The notes below the pieces were generated by a model, which was given only the letters and a program-made list of their open reading frames with translations, was not told the DNA's origin and did no database searches. 64,000 nt of DNA from Planctomycetota bacterium (lineage in GTDB: Bacteria > Planctomycetota > Planctomycetia > Gemmatales > Gemmataceae). Position 1 is the first letter of the stretch. Each line of letters begins with the position of its first letter. The DNA is taken from contig VGZI01000009.1 of assembly GCA_016872605.1 (NCBI GenBank), forward strand, positions 1-64,000, written 5' to 3'. Both the position numbers and the translations under genes were made by a program. Below, one piece after another: positions 23,615 to 31,953 of this stretch.

Positions 23615-26600
23615 TTATTTGTTCAACACCTCATCCAGATTCATCAACTCGTTCACCAGCATCGTCCATGCGGCCAGTGTGCGCGCATCCAGCCTCACGT
23701 CCGGCATCGATTCGCCGACGGCGATCAACTTGCGGGCGTCGGCTTCGCGCGTCTGGTAATGCTCGCGCAGATCGTTCAACGATTCCTGTACGATCTTTTT
23801 CTCCGCGGGGCGGAACGGGCGAGCGATCAGCCGCCGGGCGATGAGGTCGATGGCAATGCTGTCGAACTCCGCGCTGTCCACTTTGCTCTGGCCGGCCACC
23901 TTGAGCGCATGCGTCGCCAGGTGCCGGGCGGCTTCGATGAACTGGACATCATTGAGCGTCACCAGCGCTTGCAACGGCGTGTTGGTCCGCTCGCGGCGGA
24001 CCGTGCACGTCTCGCGGTTTGGCGCGTTGAGGATGTCCATCGATGCCGGCGGGGCGGCCCGCTTCCAGAACGTGTACATGCTGCGGCGATAGAGCTTCTC
24101 GCCGGTGTCACGCTTGTAGTCGCGCGTGTTGGAGCCGATCATCGCGACCGCTTCCCAAACGCCGTCGGGCATGTACGGCTTCACGCTGGGGCCGCCGATC
24201 TTGCGAACCAAGAGGCCGCTCGATGCCAATGCGTAATCGCGGATCATCTCGGCGTCCATGCGATAGCGCGGCGCTCGGCCGAGATAGCGGTTGTCGCGAT
24301 CCTTTTCGAGGGCGTCCTTCGTGACCGTCGCGGTTTGGCGATAGGTCGCGGAGCTGACGATGAGTTTGATGAGACGTTGAACGTCCCACCCCCTCACCCC
24401 TCGCCCCTCTCCCACGGAAAGGAGAGGGGAGGAAAACTCAAGCGCCAGCCAATCGAGCAATTCGGGATGCGACGGCAGTTCGCCGGAGACGCCGAAGTCA
24501 CCCGTGGAGCGGACGATGCCCGTGCCGAAGATTTCTTGCCAGAAGCGATTGACGGTTACGCGAGCGGTAAGCGGATGGTCTGGCTGCAACAGCCATTTTG
24601 CGAACCCGAGGCGGTTCTTGGGCAGATCGGCGGGCATCGCAGGCAACACGCTCGGCGTTGCGGCGCCCACCTTATCGCGTCGCTTGTCGTATTCACCGCG
24701 AAAGAGGATGAAAGCACTGGGCTCGTCCTTCCTCTCGCTCATTACATGGGCGATGGTGCCGCGCGATTTCATGACGACTTCTTCTTGCTGGACTGCCGCG
24801 ATCAGCGAGTTAACCGTGCGGTAGGCATCGTCCAGAGAAACTAGCCACCAATCGAAGAGGTCATTGCGATCGGCGGCCGTGCGCTTCGCGGCCGGTTTCG
24901 TCAGAAAGTCAACGGCCTTCGATGACTTCGCCAGCTGGTCGACCTGGGGACCAGTAAGAGGTTTTACGTATACGCGAAGATCTTGCAGCGAAACGTCCTT
25001 GACACGCTCGCTCTGATGACGCTGACCGATCTTGAAAGGAACCTTGGTCTTGATCGTGCCCTTGAGCTTGTCGGTGAAAACATCGGTCGGCTGCAAGGCG
25101 CCGTTCACGAATAGTTTGACGCCGGCTGCTTTGGAGGAACCGTCATAGGTGAGCGCGACGTGATACCATTGTCCCGGCTGCAACGGCGTTTTCGCAGTGA
25201 CTTTGAGGGCGTTCGTGTCCCACTTGTTGACGATGTGCATGCCGAGCTTGTCCTGTTCGATCCAGAAATCCCAGCCGCGGTAGAAATTCGTGTTGTCCAT
25301 GCGAGCGGCGATAGCGCCGGTAGTGCCGCGACGCGGTATCTTGACCCAGGCGCCGATCGAGAACCCCTCGTTTGTTTCGAAGTCGCCGACGTCGGCGAAC
25401 TGAAGCGAGGATCCTGTGGGCTTGATGGTAAAGGTCTTCGGAGCGCCCTTGCCGGCGACCCAATCATACCCGTCGCCGAGGTCGGCGGTTCGTTCCGCGC
25501 CATGAACGCTGTATCGCACCGATTTGCCCTCGGCCTCGTTCAGCTTGGCGTGCAACCCCAGGCCATCCGTCGGAATGGACGCCAGGATCTGGTCGGCCCG
25601 CGCTTGCGAAAGCCAGGCGGCAAACTCTTTCTCAGCCGATTTCTTTCGCGCGTCAAGCTGAAGCCGAAGCCCTGCGATCTCCTTGGACAGTGAATCCCAG
25701 CGCGGACGGTCCTCGGTGCGCGGCACAAAGATGACAGGCGGCGTGTTCGGGATGTTGCCGTCCATCGCTCCAACCGTCGTGTTGTTGAAAAACGCCGACA
25801 TCGAGTAAAAGTCTTTCATCGAGAACGGATCGAACTTGTGGTTGTGGCACGTGCAACAGTTCATGGTCGAGCCGAGCCAAACTGCCGCAACCGTCTCGGT
25901 GCGGTCGCGCGTGTAGAGCACGAGGTACTCCTCCGGAATCAGACCGCCTTCGTTCGAGCTGATGTTGCAGCGATTGAATCCCGTCGCCACCAACTGATCG
26001 AGCGTCGGGTTCGGCAACAGATCACCCGCCAGCTGGTCGATGGTGAACTGGTCGAACGGCTGGTTCTTGTTGAAGGCGTTGATCACCCAGTCTCGATAAG
26101 CGTGGATCTCGCGGAAGTTGTCGAAGTGGATGCCATGCGTGTCGGCATACCGGGCGGCGTCGAGCCAATAGCGGCCCCGATGCTCTCCCCAGTGCGGCGA
26201 CTTCATGAGTTGATCGACGTACTTCTCGTAGTAATCGGGCGCCTTGTCGACAACGAACGCCTCGACCTCGACGGGACTCGGCGGCAGACCGATAAGATCG
26301 AGACTCAACCGACGAGCCAGCGTGCGGCGATCGGCTTCGGGATTCGGCTTCATGCCGCGCTTTTCCAACTCGGCGAGGATGAACCGGTCGATCGGATTTC
26401 GCACCCATGCTTCATTCGTTACCTTGGGCAATGCGGGCCGTTTTGCAGCGAGGAGCGACCAGTGGAGTTGATATTCGGCTCCTTGTTCGATCCAGCGCTT
26501 GAGAATCTCCTTCTGAGTCGCGGTCAGCTTCTTGCGCGTCTTGGGCGGCGGCATGATCTCGTTGGCGTCGGTGGAATGGATGCGCTCGAACAGCGAGCTG

Positions 26601-26821
26601 TCCTTGACACTCCCCGGCTTGACGGCGCCTGCTTTAATGGCAGCGTCGCGCTCGTCGAGCCGGAGCCCGGCCTTGCGCGACGCCGAGTCGGGGCCATGGC
26701 ATGCGAAGCAATTCTCCGCGAGAATCGGCCGCACGTCGCGGTTGTATTCGATCTTGGTCTGGGCACCCAGCGGCGACGCCAGAACGGCCGTCAACGTGAT
26801 CGCGAGCAAATTCGTACGCAT
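23615..26821 (-). CDS. PSD1 cytochrome c / DUF1549 / LamG / DUF1553 exported protein
   Basis: The ATG at 26821 has AGGAG 8 nt upstream and starts a signal peptide (MRTNLLAITLTAVLASPLGAQ). The track's longer start reads through an inverted repeat and is rejected. The 1068-residue protein has a planctomycete cytochrome c domain with haem site CFACHGPD near residue 37, then DUF1549 (NPIDRFILAELEKRG, residues about 120-330, containing a second haem-type CTCHNHKFD), a LamG-like domain near residues 440-600, and DUF1553 (ARVTVNRFWQEIFGTGIV to the end). It is probably periplasmic. The domain set is diagnostic but the biochemical role is undefined. Confidence 0.93.
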   Translation of the reverse strand: MRTNLLAITLTAVLASPLGAQTKIEYNRDVRPILAENCFACHGPDSASRKAGLRLDERDAAIKAGAVKPGSVKDSSLFERIHSTDANEIMPPPKTRKKLTATQKEILKRWIEQGAEYQLHWSLLAAKRPALPKVTNEAWVRNPIDRFILAELEKRGMKPNPEADRRTLARRLSLDLIGLPPSPVEVEAFVVDKAPDYYEKYVDQLMKSPHWGEHRGRYWLDAARYADTHGIHFDNFREIHAYRDWVINAFNKNQPFDQFTIDQLAGDLLPNPTLDQLVATGFNRCNISSNEGGLIPEEYLVLYTRDRTETVAAVWLGSTMNCCTCHNHKFDPFSMKDFYSMSAFFNNTTVGAMDGNIPNTPPVIFVPRTEDRPRWDSLSKEIAGLRLQLDARKKSAEKEFAAWLSQARADQILASIPTDGLGLHAKLNEAEGKSVRYSVHGAERTADLGDGYDWVAGKGAPKTFTIKPTGSSLQFADVGDFETNEGFSIGAWVKIPRRGTTGAIAARMDNTNFYRGWDFWIEQDKLGMHIVNKWDTNALKVTAKTPLQPGQWYHVALTYDGSSKAAGVKLFVNGALQPTDVFTDKLKGTIKTKVPFKIGQRHQSERVKDVSLQDLRVYVKPLTGPQVDQLAKSSKAVDFLTKPAAKRTAADRNDLFDWWLVSLDDAYRTVNSLIAAVQQEEVVMKSRGTIAHVMSERKDEPSAFILFRGEYDKRRDKVGAATPSVLPAMPADLPKNRLGFAKWLLQPDHPLTARVTVNRFWQEIFGTGIVRSTGDFGVSGELPSHPELLDWLALEFSSPLLSVGEGRGVRGWDVQRLIKLIVSSATYRQTATVTKDALEKDRDNRYLGRAPRYRMDAEMIRDYALASSGLLVRKIGGPSVKPYMPDGVWEAVAMIGSNTRDYKRDTGEKLYRRSMYTFWKRAAPPASMDILNAPNRETCTVRRERTNTPLQALVTLNDVQFIEAARHLATHALKVAGQSKVDSAEFDSIAIDLIARRLIARPFRPAEKKIVQESLNDLREHYQTREADARKLIAVGESMPDVRLDARTLAAWTMLVNELMNLDEVLNK

Positions 26822-26840
26822 TGGGTCATCTCCTAATTTC

Positions 26841-26897
26841 CTCTGCGTTCTCCGCGCTCTCCAAATTTGAAACGCGGAGAGCGCGGAGAACGCAGAG
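26841..26897. repeat. Perfect 22-bp inverted repeat between gntR and the PSD1 gene
   Basis: CTCTGCGTTCTCCGCGCTCT plus CC at 26841-26862 is exactly complementary to 26876-26897, with a 13-nt loop. It is followed by a further repeat-like stretch (TTGCGCCCTTGCGCC) that runs into the end of gntR. It could attenuate transcription between the two genes. Confidence 0.9.
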
Positions 26898-26900
26898 AAG

Positions 26901-27641
26901 TCACGTTTTGCGCCCTTGCGCCTTTGCGTGAGCTTTTCCATTCACCGGCATGCCACGGGTCCAGTAGCGGATTCCGGAGCGAATATGGGCGGCCATCGCC
27001 TTGGCCGCTCCCCTGGCGTCGCCGTTGAGCAACGCCTCGACGATCGCCATGTGCTCGTGTCCTTCCTCGGCGATGCGATGATAATCGTTGCGTGCCTGAT
27101 CGTGCTGCCAAGCGACATCGCGAAAGGCGCGAAACAGCGTCTTGAGCCGACTTAGTTCATTGGCAAGATATGCGTTGCCGCACGATTCGGCGATGAGATC
27201 ATGCAGTCGGCTATCGAGGGCGCGAGCCTTCTCGATAAACGCGGCTTGCGACGGCGAGCGCACCGACATGAGCGTGCGAATCGCCCCTGCAAGATCGCGC
27301 AACTCTGCGTCGTCGATTCGGCCACAAGCGTTCTTGGTGGCGGCGCATTCGAGGATGCGGCGCACCTGGCAGATTTCGCGGACATCGCGCGCAGTCACTC
27401 GACGGACGACGGCGCCCTTGTTGGGAACCAAATCGACGATGCCGATCCCCGCGAGTTCGATCAGCGCTTCACGAATCGGGGTATGACTGACGCCGAAACG
27501 TTGTGCTAATCTCTCGGTGACAAGCCGCTGCCCCGCCAGGAGTCGGCCTTGAAAGATATCGGTCAGCAGCGATTCGACAATCGCCGGCCGGCGTTTGCCA
27601 TGATCGCAGACGAGCGTCGGTTTGATGACCACGGGACGCAT
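26901..27641 (-). CDS. GntR-family transcriptional regulator (FadR/FCD subgroup)
   Basis: The 246-residue protein has an N-terminal winged helix (RPAIVESLLTDIFQGRLLAGQRL..LAQRFGVSHTPIREAL, residues about 15-70) and an all-helical FCD ligand-binding domain (from DVREICQVRRILECAA, residues about 90-225, with the metal-site type HEHMAIVEALL). FCD regulators usually sense small carboxylates. It lies upstream of, and in line with, the PSD1-selenoprotein-DUF1501 genes and probably controls them. Its last residues (HAKAQGRKT) derive from the repeat element downstream. Confidence 0.92.
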   Translation of the reverse strand: MRPVVIKPTLVCDHGKRRPAIVESLLTDIFQGRLLAGQRLVTERLAQRFGVSHTPIREALIELAGIGIVDLVPNKGAVVRRVTARDVREICQVRRILECAATKNACGRIDDAELRDLAGAIRTLMSVRSPSQAAFIEKARALDSRLHDLIAESCGNAYLANELSRLKTLFRAFRDVAWQHDQARNDYHRIAEEGHEHMAIVEALLNGDARGAAKAMAAHIRSGIRYWTRGMPVNGKAHAKAQGRKT

Positions 27642-27667
27642 GAAGAGAGAGAACCGGGTAGGATACT

Positions 27668-27700
27668 ATTCTACAGAATAACATCTAGATTCTACAGAAT
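27668..27700. promoter_or_regulatory. Paired palindromic operator upstream of gntR
   Basis: ATTCTACAGAAT occurs twice, at 27668-27679 and 27689-27700, each a 12-bp near-palindrome, centred 21 bp apart (two helical turns) and about 30-60 bp upstream of the gntR start. This is the layout of an autoregulatory GntR operator bound by two dimers. Binding by this regulator is inferred from position. Confidence 0.7.
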
Positions 27701-27797
27701 CTGACGTGGCTGTCAAGGGCAAGAAAGGCTGTTCCGATACCGCGTGCAAGGCGAAGGGCCCGCTCAAGCGGAGCGAGAACGAGCCCGACGTTCGGTG

Positions 27798-28373
27798 CTA
27801 TCCCTTGAAGAACAGGTAGATCAGCACGCCGTGCAGGACCATGGCGATCAGGCCGAGCAGGATGCCGATGATGGCACGCATATTTCCAGCGATGGAGCCG
27901 TAGGACGCCTTCGCCTTCGTCGTGAAGAACGACAAACCGCCGGTGAGCACAGCAACCGGCCAAAGGATCGGCAGGATGCAGCCCAGGATCGGCGGGAACT
28001 TTTCGACACCGATCATGTCCACATATTTCAGCATCAACAACAGCGCTACCAAGGCCGGCAGGAACGAAAAGATGGCGGTCCAGAGCGAAATGAGTGCAAA
28101 GACGCTGCCGCCCACAGGAATGAACGCGGCGAGCGGCGATTCGCCCATGTCCGATTCCTCTTCCGGCTCCTCGGCGGCCGGCTTCTTCTTTTTCTTCGGA
28201 GGCGTTTCCTCTTCGTCCTCGTCGTCGGCCGTGCGCTTCTTGCGCGGACGATCCTCGGGCTCGTCGTCCTCATCCACGGGGAGCTTCTTCTTCGGGCGTT
28301 CGTCGTCGTCCTTCGGCGGGAGGATCTTTTTCTTCTTCTTGGGAACGCCTTCGCGAATGTCGTCGTCAGCCAT
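27798..28373 (-). CDS. Membrane protein with charged, disordered N-terminal half
   Basis: Residues 1-75 of 191 are almost entirely Lys, Glu, Asp, Pro and Arg (for example VPKKKKKILPPKDDDERPKK), alternating basic and acidic runs. The second half has about three hydrophobic helices (FALISLWTAIFSFLPALVALLLM, FPPILGCILPILWPVAVL, AIIGILLGLIAMVLHGVLIYLFF). Such proteins are frequent in Gemmata-type genomes. No catalytic motif is visible and the role is unknown. It diverges from the PSD1 gene at 28577. Confidence 0.75.
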   Translation of the reverse strand: MADDDIREGVPKKKKKILPPKDDDERPKKKLPVDEDDEPEDRPRKKRTADDEDEEETPPKKKKKPAAEEPEEESDMGESPLAAFIPVGGSVFALISLWTAIFSFLPALVALLLMLKYVDMIGVEKFPPILGCILPILWPVAVLTGGLSFFTTKAKASYGSIAGNMRAIIGILLGLIAMVLHGVLIYLFFKG

Positions 28374-28576
28374 GGAACGGCGCCTTTGCTGAGGGGGAAA
28401 TGATGGTCGCGCTTATCAGCGCTAATATAGCAACCGCTGGGCGGACTACAAGAAAAAAGTCAGCTCGGCGAATCAGAATCGCGATCTTGAGAAAGCCTGC
28501 CGGGTCCGCTAAAGTATTGCTATCGAGTAACTCCTGCCTGCCCATGATTCACGTTCTCCTCAAGGAGCCGATTGCC

Positions 28577-30931
28577 ATGCGTTTCGCTGCCGTGCAATGG
28601 TCGAGCTTCGCGTGCCTGCTCATGGTCGCGCCGGTGCTCGTCGCTCAGGCCCCGCGCAAGATTGAGTTCAACCGCGACATCCGGCCAATTCTCTCGAACA
28701 ACTGCTTTGTGTGCCATGGACCGGATAACAATCTGCGCAAGGCCAAACTTCGGCTCGACGACGAGAAGGACGCTCATGCCAAGGTTATCACGAAAGGAGA
28801 GCCGCTCGTAAGTGAACTCTTCACCCGGCTGGTAACCGATGATCCGCAGATGATCATGCCGCCGCCCAGGACGAAGAAGAAGCTGACCAAGGAGGAAATC
28901 CAGCTTGTTCACGATTGGATCGCTCAAGGAGCGAAATACGAGGCTCATTGGTCGCTCATCCCGCCGAAGAAGCATGACTCGCCCAAGGTCAAGAACGCCG
29001 GTTGGGTGAGGAACGACATCGATCGCTTCATTCTGGCAGGTTTGGACAAGGAAGGGCTGGCGCCGTCGCCCGAAGCCGATGCCCGGACGCTGATCCGTCG
29101 GATTTCGTTCGACCTAACCGGCCTGCCGCCGACGCCGGACGAAGTCGACGCGTTTGTGAAGGATTACTCTGGCTCCGCAAAAGAAACGGCGTACGAGAAA
29201 GCCGTCGATCGCCTGCTCGCGTCGAAGCACTTCGGTGAGCGGATGGCGGTGCAATGGCTCGACATCGTGCGCTACGCCGATACGGCCGGATATCACAGCG
29301 ACAACAATCGCGACGTGTGGATGTACCGAGATTGGGTGATCAACGCGTTCAACACGAACAAGCCGTTTGCCGAGTTTGCTCGTGAACAGATCGCGGGAGA
29401 TTTGCTGCCCAACGCGACGAACGATCAGAAAATCGCGTCGGGCCATAATCGCTTGCTGCAAACCACCGAGGAAGGCGGCTCGCAGGCCAAGGAATATACC
29501 GCCAAGTATGCTTCCGACCGTGTGCGCAACTTTTCGTCCGGCTGGCTCGGCATGACGCTCGGCTGCACGGAGTGTCACGATCACAAATACGACCCCTTCA
29601 CGACCAAGGAGTTCTACAAACTCGCCGCATTCTTCGCTGACATCCAGGAAACGCCGGTGGGTCGGCAAAAGCAGACGCAGATCATGTCGACCGAACACCA
29701 GACGAAAATCAAGTCACTTGATGAGCAAATTGCCGCGATGCAGAAGGAGATCGCGACGTTGCCGAAAGAGCAGGTGAAAGACGCACAGCAGAAGCTGACG
29801 AACGTTCAGAAGCAGAAAGCGGATCTGCTCAAGGCAGTGCCGCAGACGTTGATCACGACGTCCACGCCGCCGCGCATGGTGCGCGTCTTGAAGCGAGGCA
29901 GCTGGCTCGACGAATCAGGCGAGGTCGTTCAGCCCGATGTGCCTGCCGCGCTGCCGCCGCTCACTCGTGGGAAAGACGACAAGAAGCGGCCGACGCGGCT
30001 TGATCTCGCGAATTGGCTGGTCGCCCCCGAGAATCCGCTCACCGACCGCATCTTCGTCAATCGCCTCTGGATGCTCTACTTCGGCCAAGGGATCGTCAAA
30101 ACCGCCGACGACTTCGGCGCCCTGGGCGCCTGGCCGACGCATCCGGAGTTGCTCGACTGGCTGGCCATTGACTTTCAGAAGAGCGGCGGAAACATCAAGC
30201 GCGCGATCAAGCAGATCGTCATGTCGGCGAGCTATCGCCAGTCATCGAAAGGAACGCCCGCGTTACGGCAACGCGATCCGTACAACCAGCTCCTTGCGCG
30301 CCAGGGGCGTTATCGCCTCGACGCCGAGTTCGTCCGCGACAACGCCATGGCGATCAGCGGCCTATTGGTCCCGAAGATTGGCGGCCCAAGCGTCAAGCCC
30401 TATCAACCGGGCGGGTATTGGCGTTACCTCAATTTCCCGACGCGCGAATGGATGAGCGACAAAGGGGAAAGTCAGTACCGTCGCGGCGTGTACACCTGGT
30501 GGCAGCGCACTTTCTTGCAGCCGAGTTTGCTCGCATTCGACGCCTCGACGCGCGAAGAATGTACCGTGGAACGCCCGCGCTCCAACACGCCGCAGCAAGC
30601 GCTGGTGCTCCTCAACGATCCGACCTATGTGGAAGCGTCGCGAGTCTTTGCCGAGAAGATCATTCGCTCCAGCGGCAAGACACCCGACCGCTTCCAGACC
30701 GCGTACCGTTTAGCCCTTCAGCGGCAAGCCAGCGCCGAGGAGATCGCGATTCTCACGAACCTACTTGAAAAGCACCGCGCCCACTATGAAGCCAATCCCA
30801 AGAACGCTCAGGCCATCGTCAGCGTCGGCTACGCCGCGGCGCCGAAGGACATTCGCCCCGAAGAACTCGCCGCCTGGACGTCGGTGGCCCGGACGATTCT
30901 GAACCTGCACGAGACGATCACGCGGAATTGA
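28577..30931 (+). CDS. PSD1 cytochrome c / DUF1549 / DUF1553 exported protein
   Basis: The ATG at 28577 has AGGAG about 9 nt upstream and starts a signal peptide (MRFAAVQWSSFACLLMVAPVLVAQ). The 784-residue protein has the haem site CFVCHGPD near residue 43, DUF1549 (NDIDRFILAGLDKEG ... CTECHDHKYDPF, residues about 140-370) and DUF1553 (RIFVNRLWMLYFGQGIV to the end). Compared with the 23615-26821 homologue it lacks the LamG insert and has only a coiled-coil-like linker (KIKSLDEQIAAMQKEIATL). No DUF1501 partner follows; a PH-like membrane protein does, 11 nt downstream. Confidence 0.93.
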   Translation: MRFAAVQWSSFACLLMVAPVLVAQAPRKIEFNRDIRPILSNNCFVCHGPDNNLRKAKLRLDDEKDAHAKVITKGEPLVSELFTRLVTDDPQMIMPPPRTKKKLTKEEIQLVHDWIAQGAKYEAHWSLIPPKKHDSPKVKNAGWVRNDIDRFILAGLDKEGLAPSPEADARTLIRRISFDLTGLPPTPDEVDAFVKDYSGSAKETAYEKAVDRLLASKHFGERMAVQWLDIVRYADTAGYHSDNNRDVWMYRDWVINAFNTNKPFAEFAREQIAGDLLPNATNDQKIASGHNRLLQTTEEGGSQAKEYTAKYASDRVRNFSSGWLGMTLGCTECHDHKYDPFTTKEFYKLAAFFADIQETPVGRQKQTQIMSTEHQTKIKSLDEQIAAMQKEIATLPKEQVKDAQQKLTNVQKQKADLLKAVPQTLITTSTPPRMVRVLKRGSWLDESGEVVQPDVPAALPPLTRGKDDKKRPTRLDLANWLVAPENPLTDRIFVNRLWMLYFGQGIVKTADDFGALGAWPTHPELLDWLAIDFQKSGGNIKRAIKQIVMSASYRQSSKGTPALRQRDPYNQLLARQGRYRLDAEFVRDNAMAISGLLVPKIGGPSVKPYQPGGYWRYLNFPTREWMSDKGESQYRRGVYTWWQRTFLQPSLLAFDASTREECTVERPRSNTPQQALVLLNDPTYVEASRVFAEKIIRSSGKTPDRFQTAYRLALQRQASAEEIAILTNLLEKHRAHYEANPKNAQAIVSVGYAAAPKDIRPEELAAWTSVARTILNLHETITRN

Positions 30932-30942
30932 CGGGGCCGCGC

Positions 30943-31941
30943 ATGAGTGACGCTATTTCCGGCGACCTCGGCCCCGTATTGGTGTCGGGCCAGCGATTAG
31001 ATCGTGTGGCCGTCGCTTTTGCTCTCGGAGGCGCCAGTTTCTTGTTCTTGGGTTCTGCAGGGCTAATCACGACGATATTCACTCCAGGCCACACGTGGCT
31101 CTTCAGTGGTGTGCTTGCAGCGATAGGCATTTTCGTCTTGATCTATTCGTGGTTTGCTTTTACGCACTGGTTTTTGGTGTGGCACTTGCACCAACATGGC
31201 GTACGAACGCTTCGGAGCGGCAAGGAACATACGCTTCGGTACGATCAAGTTCACGCATTGACCATTGACTGCCCACAACATGGCAGCCAGGACATCTACT
31301 TCGAACTCAAATCCGAAAACGCCCACGACGAAGCACTCGTTTTCTCGTGTCGATCCAGAGCGACTGGCATGTCGCCAACGGAGATGCTCGACCGCGACCA
31401 GACATTGCGCATCGTCGAGCGAATCACCGTTGCGATCGTGAAGCGGCTCTGCGACGCGCTGACTCGTGGTGAGACCGTCCGCTGGACGGACAGGCTAGCA
31501 ATTCGCACCGACGGCGTCGAAATCAGGAAAAGTGACGGGCACGCATTCCTTGTTGAATGGCAACGAATCGTTCGGCTCGTTTTGCACAAAGGAGAATTTC
31601 ACCTCTGGACCGAAGCAAGTCGCGAACCGGTAATGAAAGAGCCATTGAATACTCCGAACTGTATGGCGTGTGTCAGAATCGTCACGATGCGAATTGCCTG
31701 CCAAGGCGACGCCAGCGCCGCGGAAAACGAAGGCTTTGCGGTGCGAGGGACCGTGGTCAGCGCAGCTCGAAACGCGGAAGGCTCGCTGACCTTGACCATC
31801 GAACAAACCCATGGGCACACGCTGGAGATCGCGTTGGATCCTTCGTGTGCATTTGATGGGACTATGGTTGGAGAGGTTGTAGAGGGAACTGTCTTGTTGG
31901 ATGGCGCCGATCTCAAACTCTTTGGGTTGAAAAAAAGTTGA
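30943..31941 (+). CDS. Two-helix membrane protein with PH-like domain
   Basis: The ATG at 30943 lies 11 nt after the PSD1 stop, so the two are probably cotranscribed. Two hydrophobic helices (VAVAFALGGASFLFLGSAGLI, TWLFSGVLAAIGIFVLIYSWFAF) are followed by a beta-rich cytoplasmic part with LHQHGVRTLRSGKEHTLRYDQV, which reads like a bacterial PH domain of the DUF6585 type. The C-terminal 80 residues are a second beta-rich segment. The role is unknown. Confidence 0.65.
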   Translation: MSDAISGDLGPVLVSGQRLDRVAVAFALGGASFLFLGSAGLITTIFTPGHTWLFSGVLAAIGIFVLIYSWFAFTHWFLVWHLHQHGVRTLRSGKEHTLRYDQVHALTIDCPQHGSQDIYFELKSENAHDEALVFSCRSRATGMSPTEMLDRDQTLRIVERITVAIVKRLCDALTRGETVRWTDRLAIRTDGVEIRKSDGHAFLVEWQRIVRLVLHKGEFHLWTEASREPVMKEPLNTPNCMACVRIVTMRIACQGDASAAENEGFAVRGTVVSAARNAEGSLTLTIEQTHGHTLEIALDPSCAFDGTMVGEVVEGTVLLDGADLKLFGLKKS

Positions 31942-31953
31942 GCTAGGCAACGT

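Noticed and set aside
26822-26941. N-terminal extension of the PSD1 protein in the ORF track
   Set aside because: The extra 40 residues are encoded by an inverted repeat. The ATG at 26821 has a ribosome site and a signal peptide.
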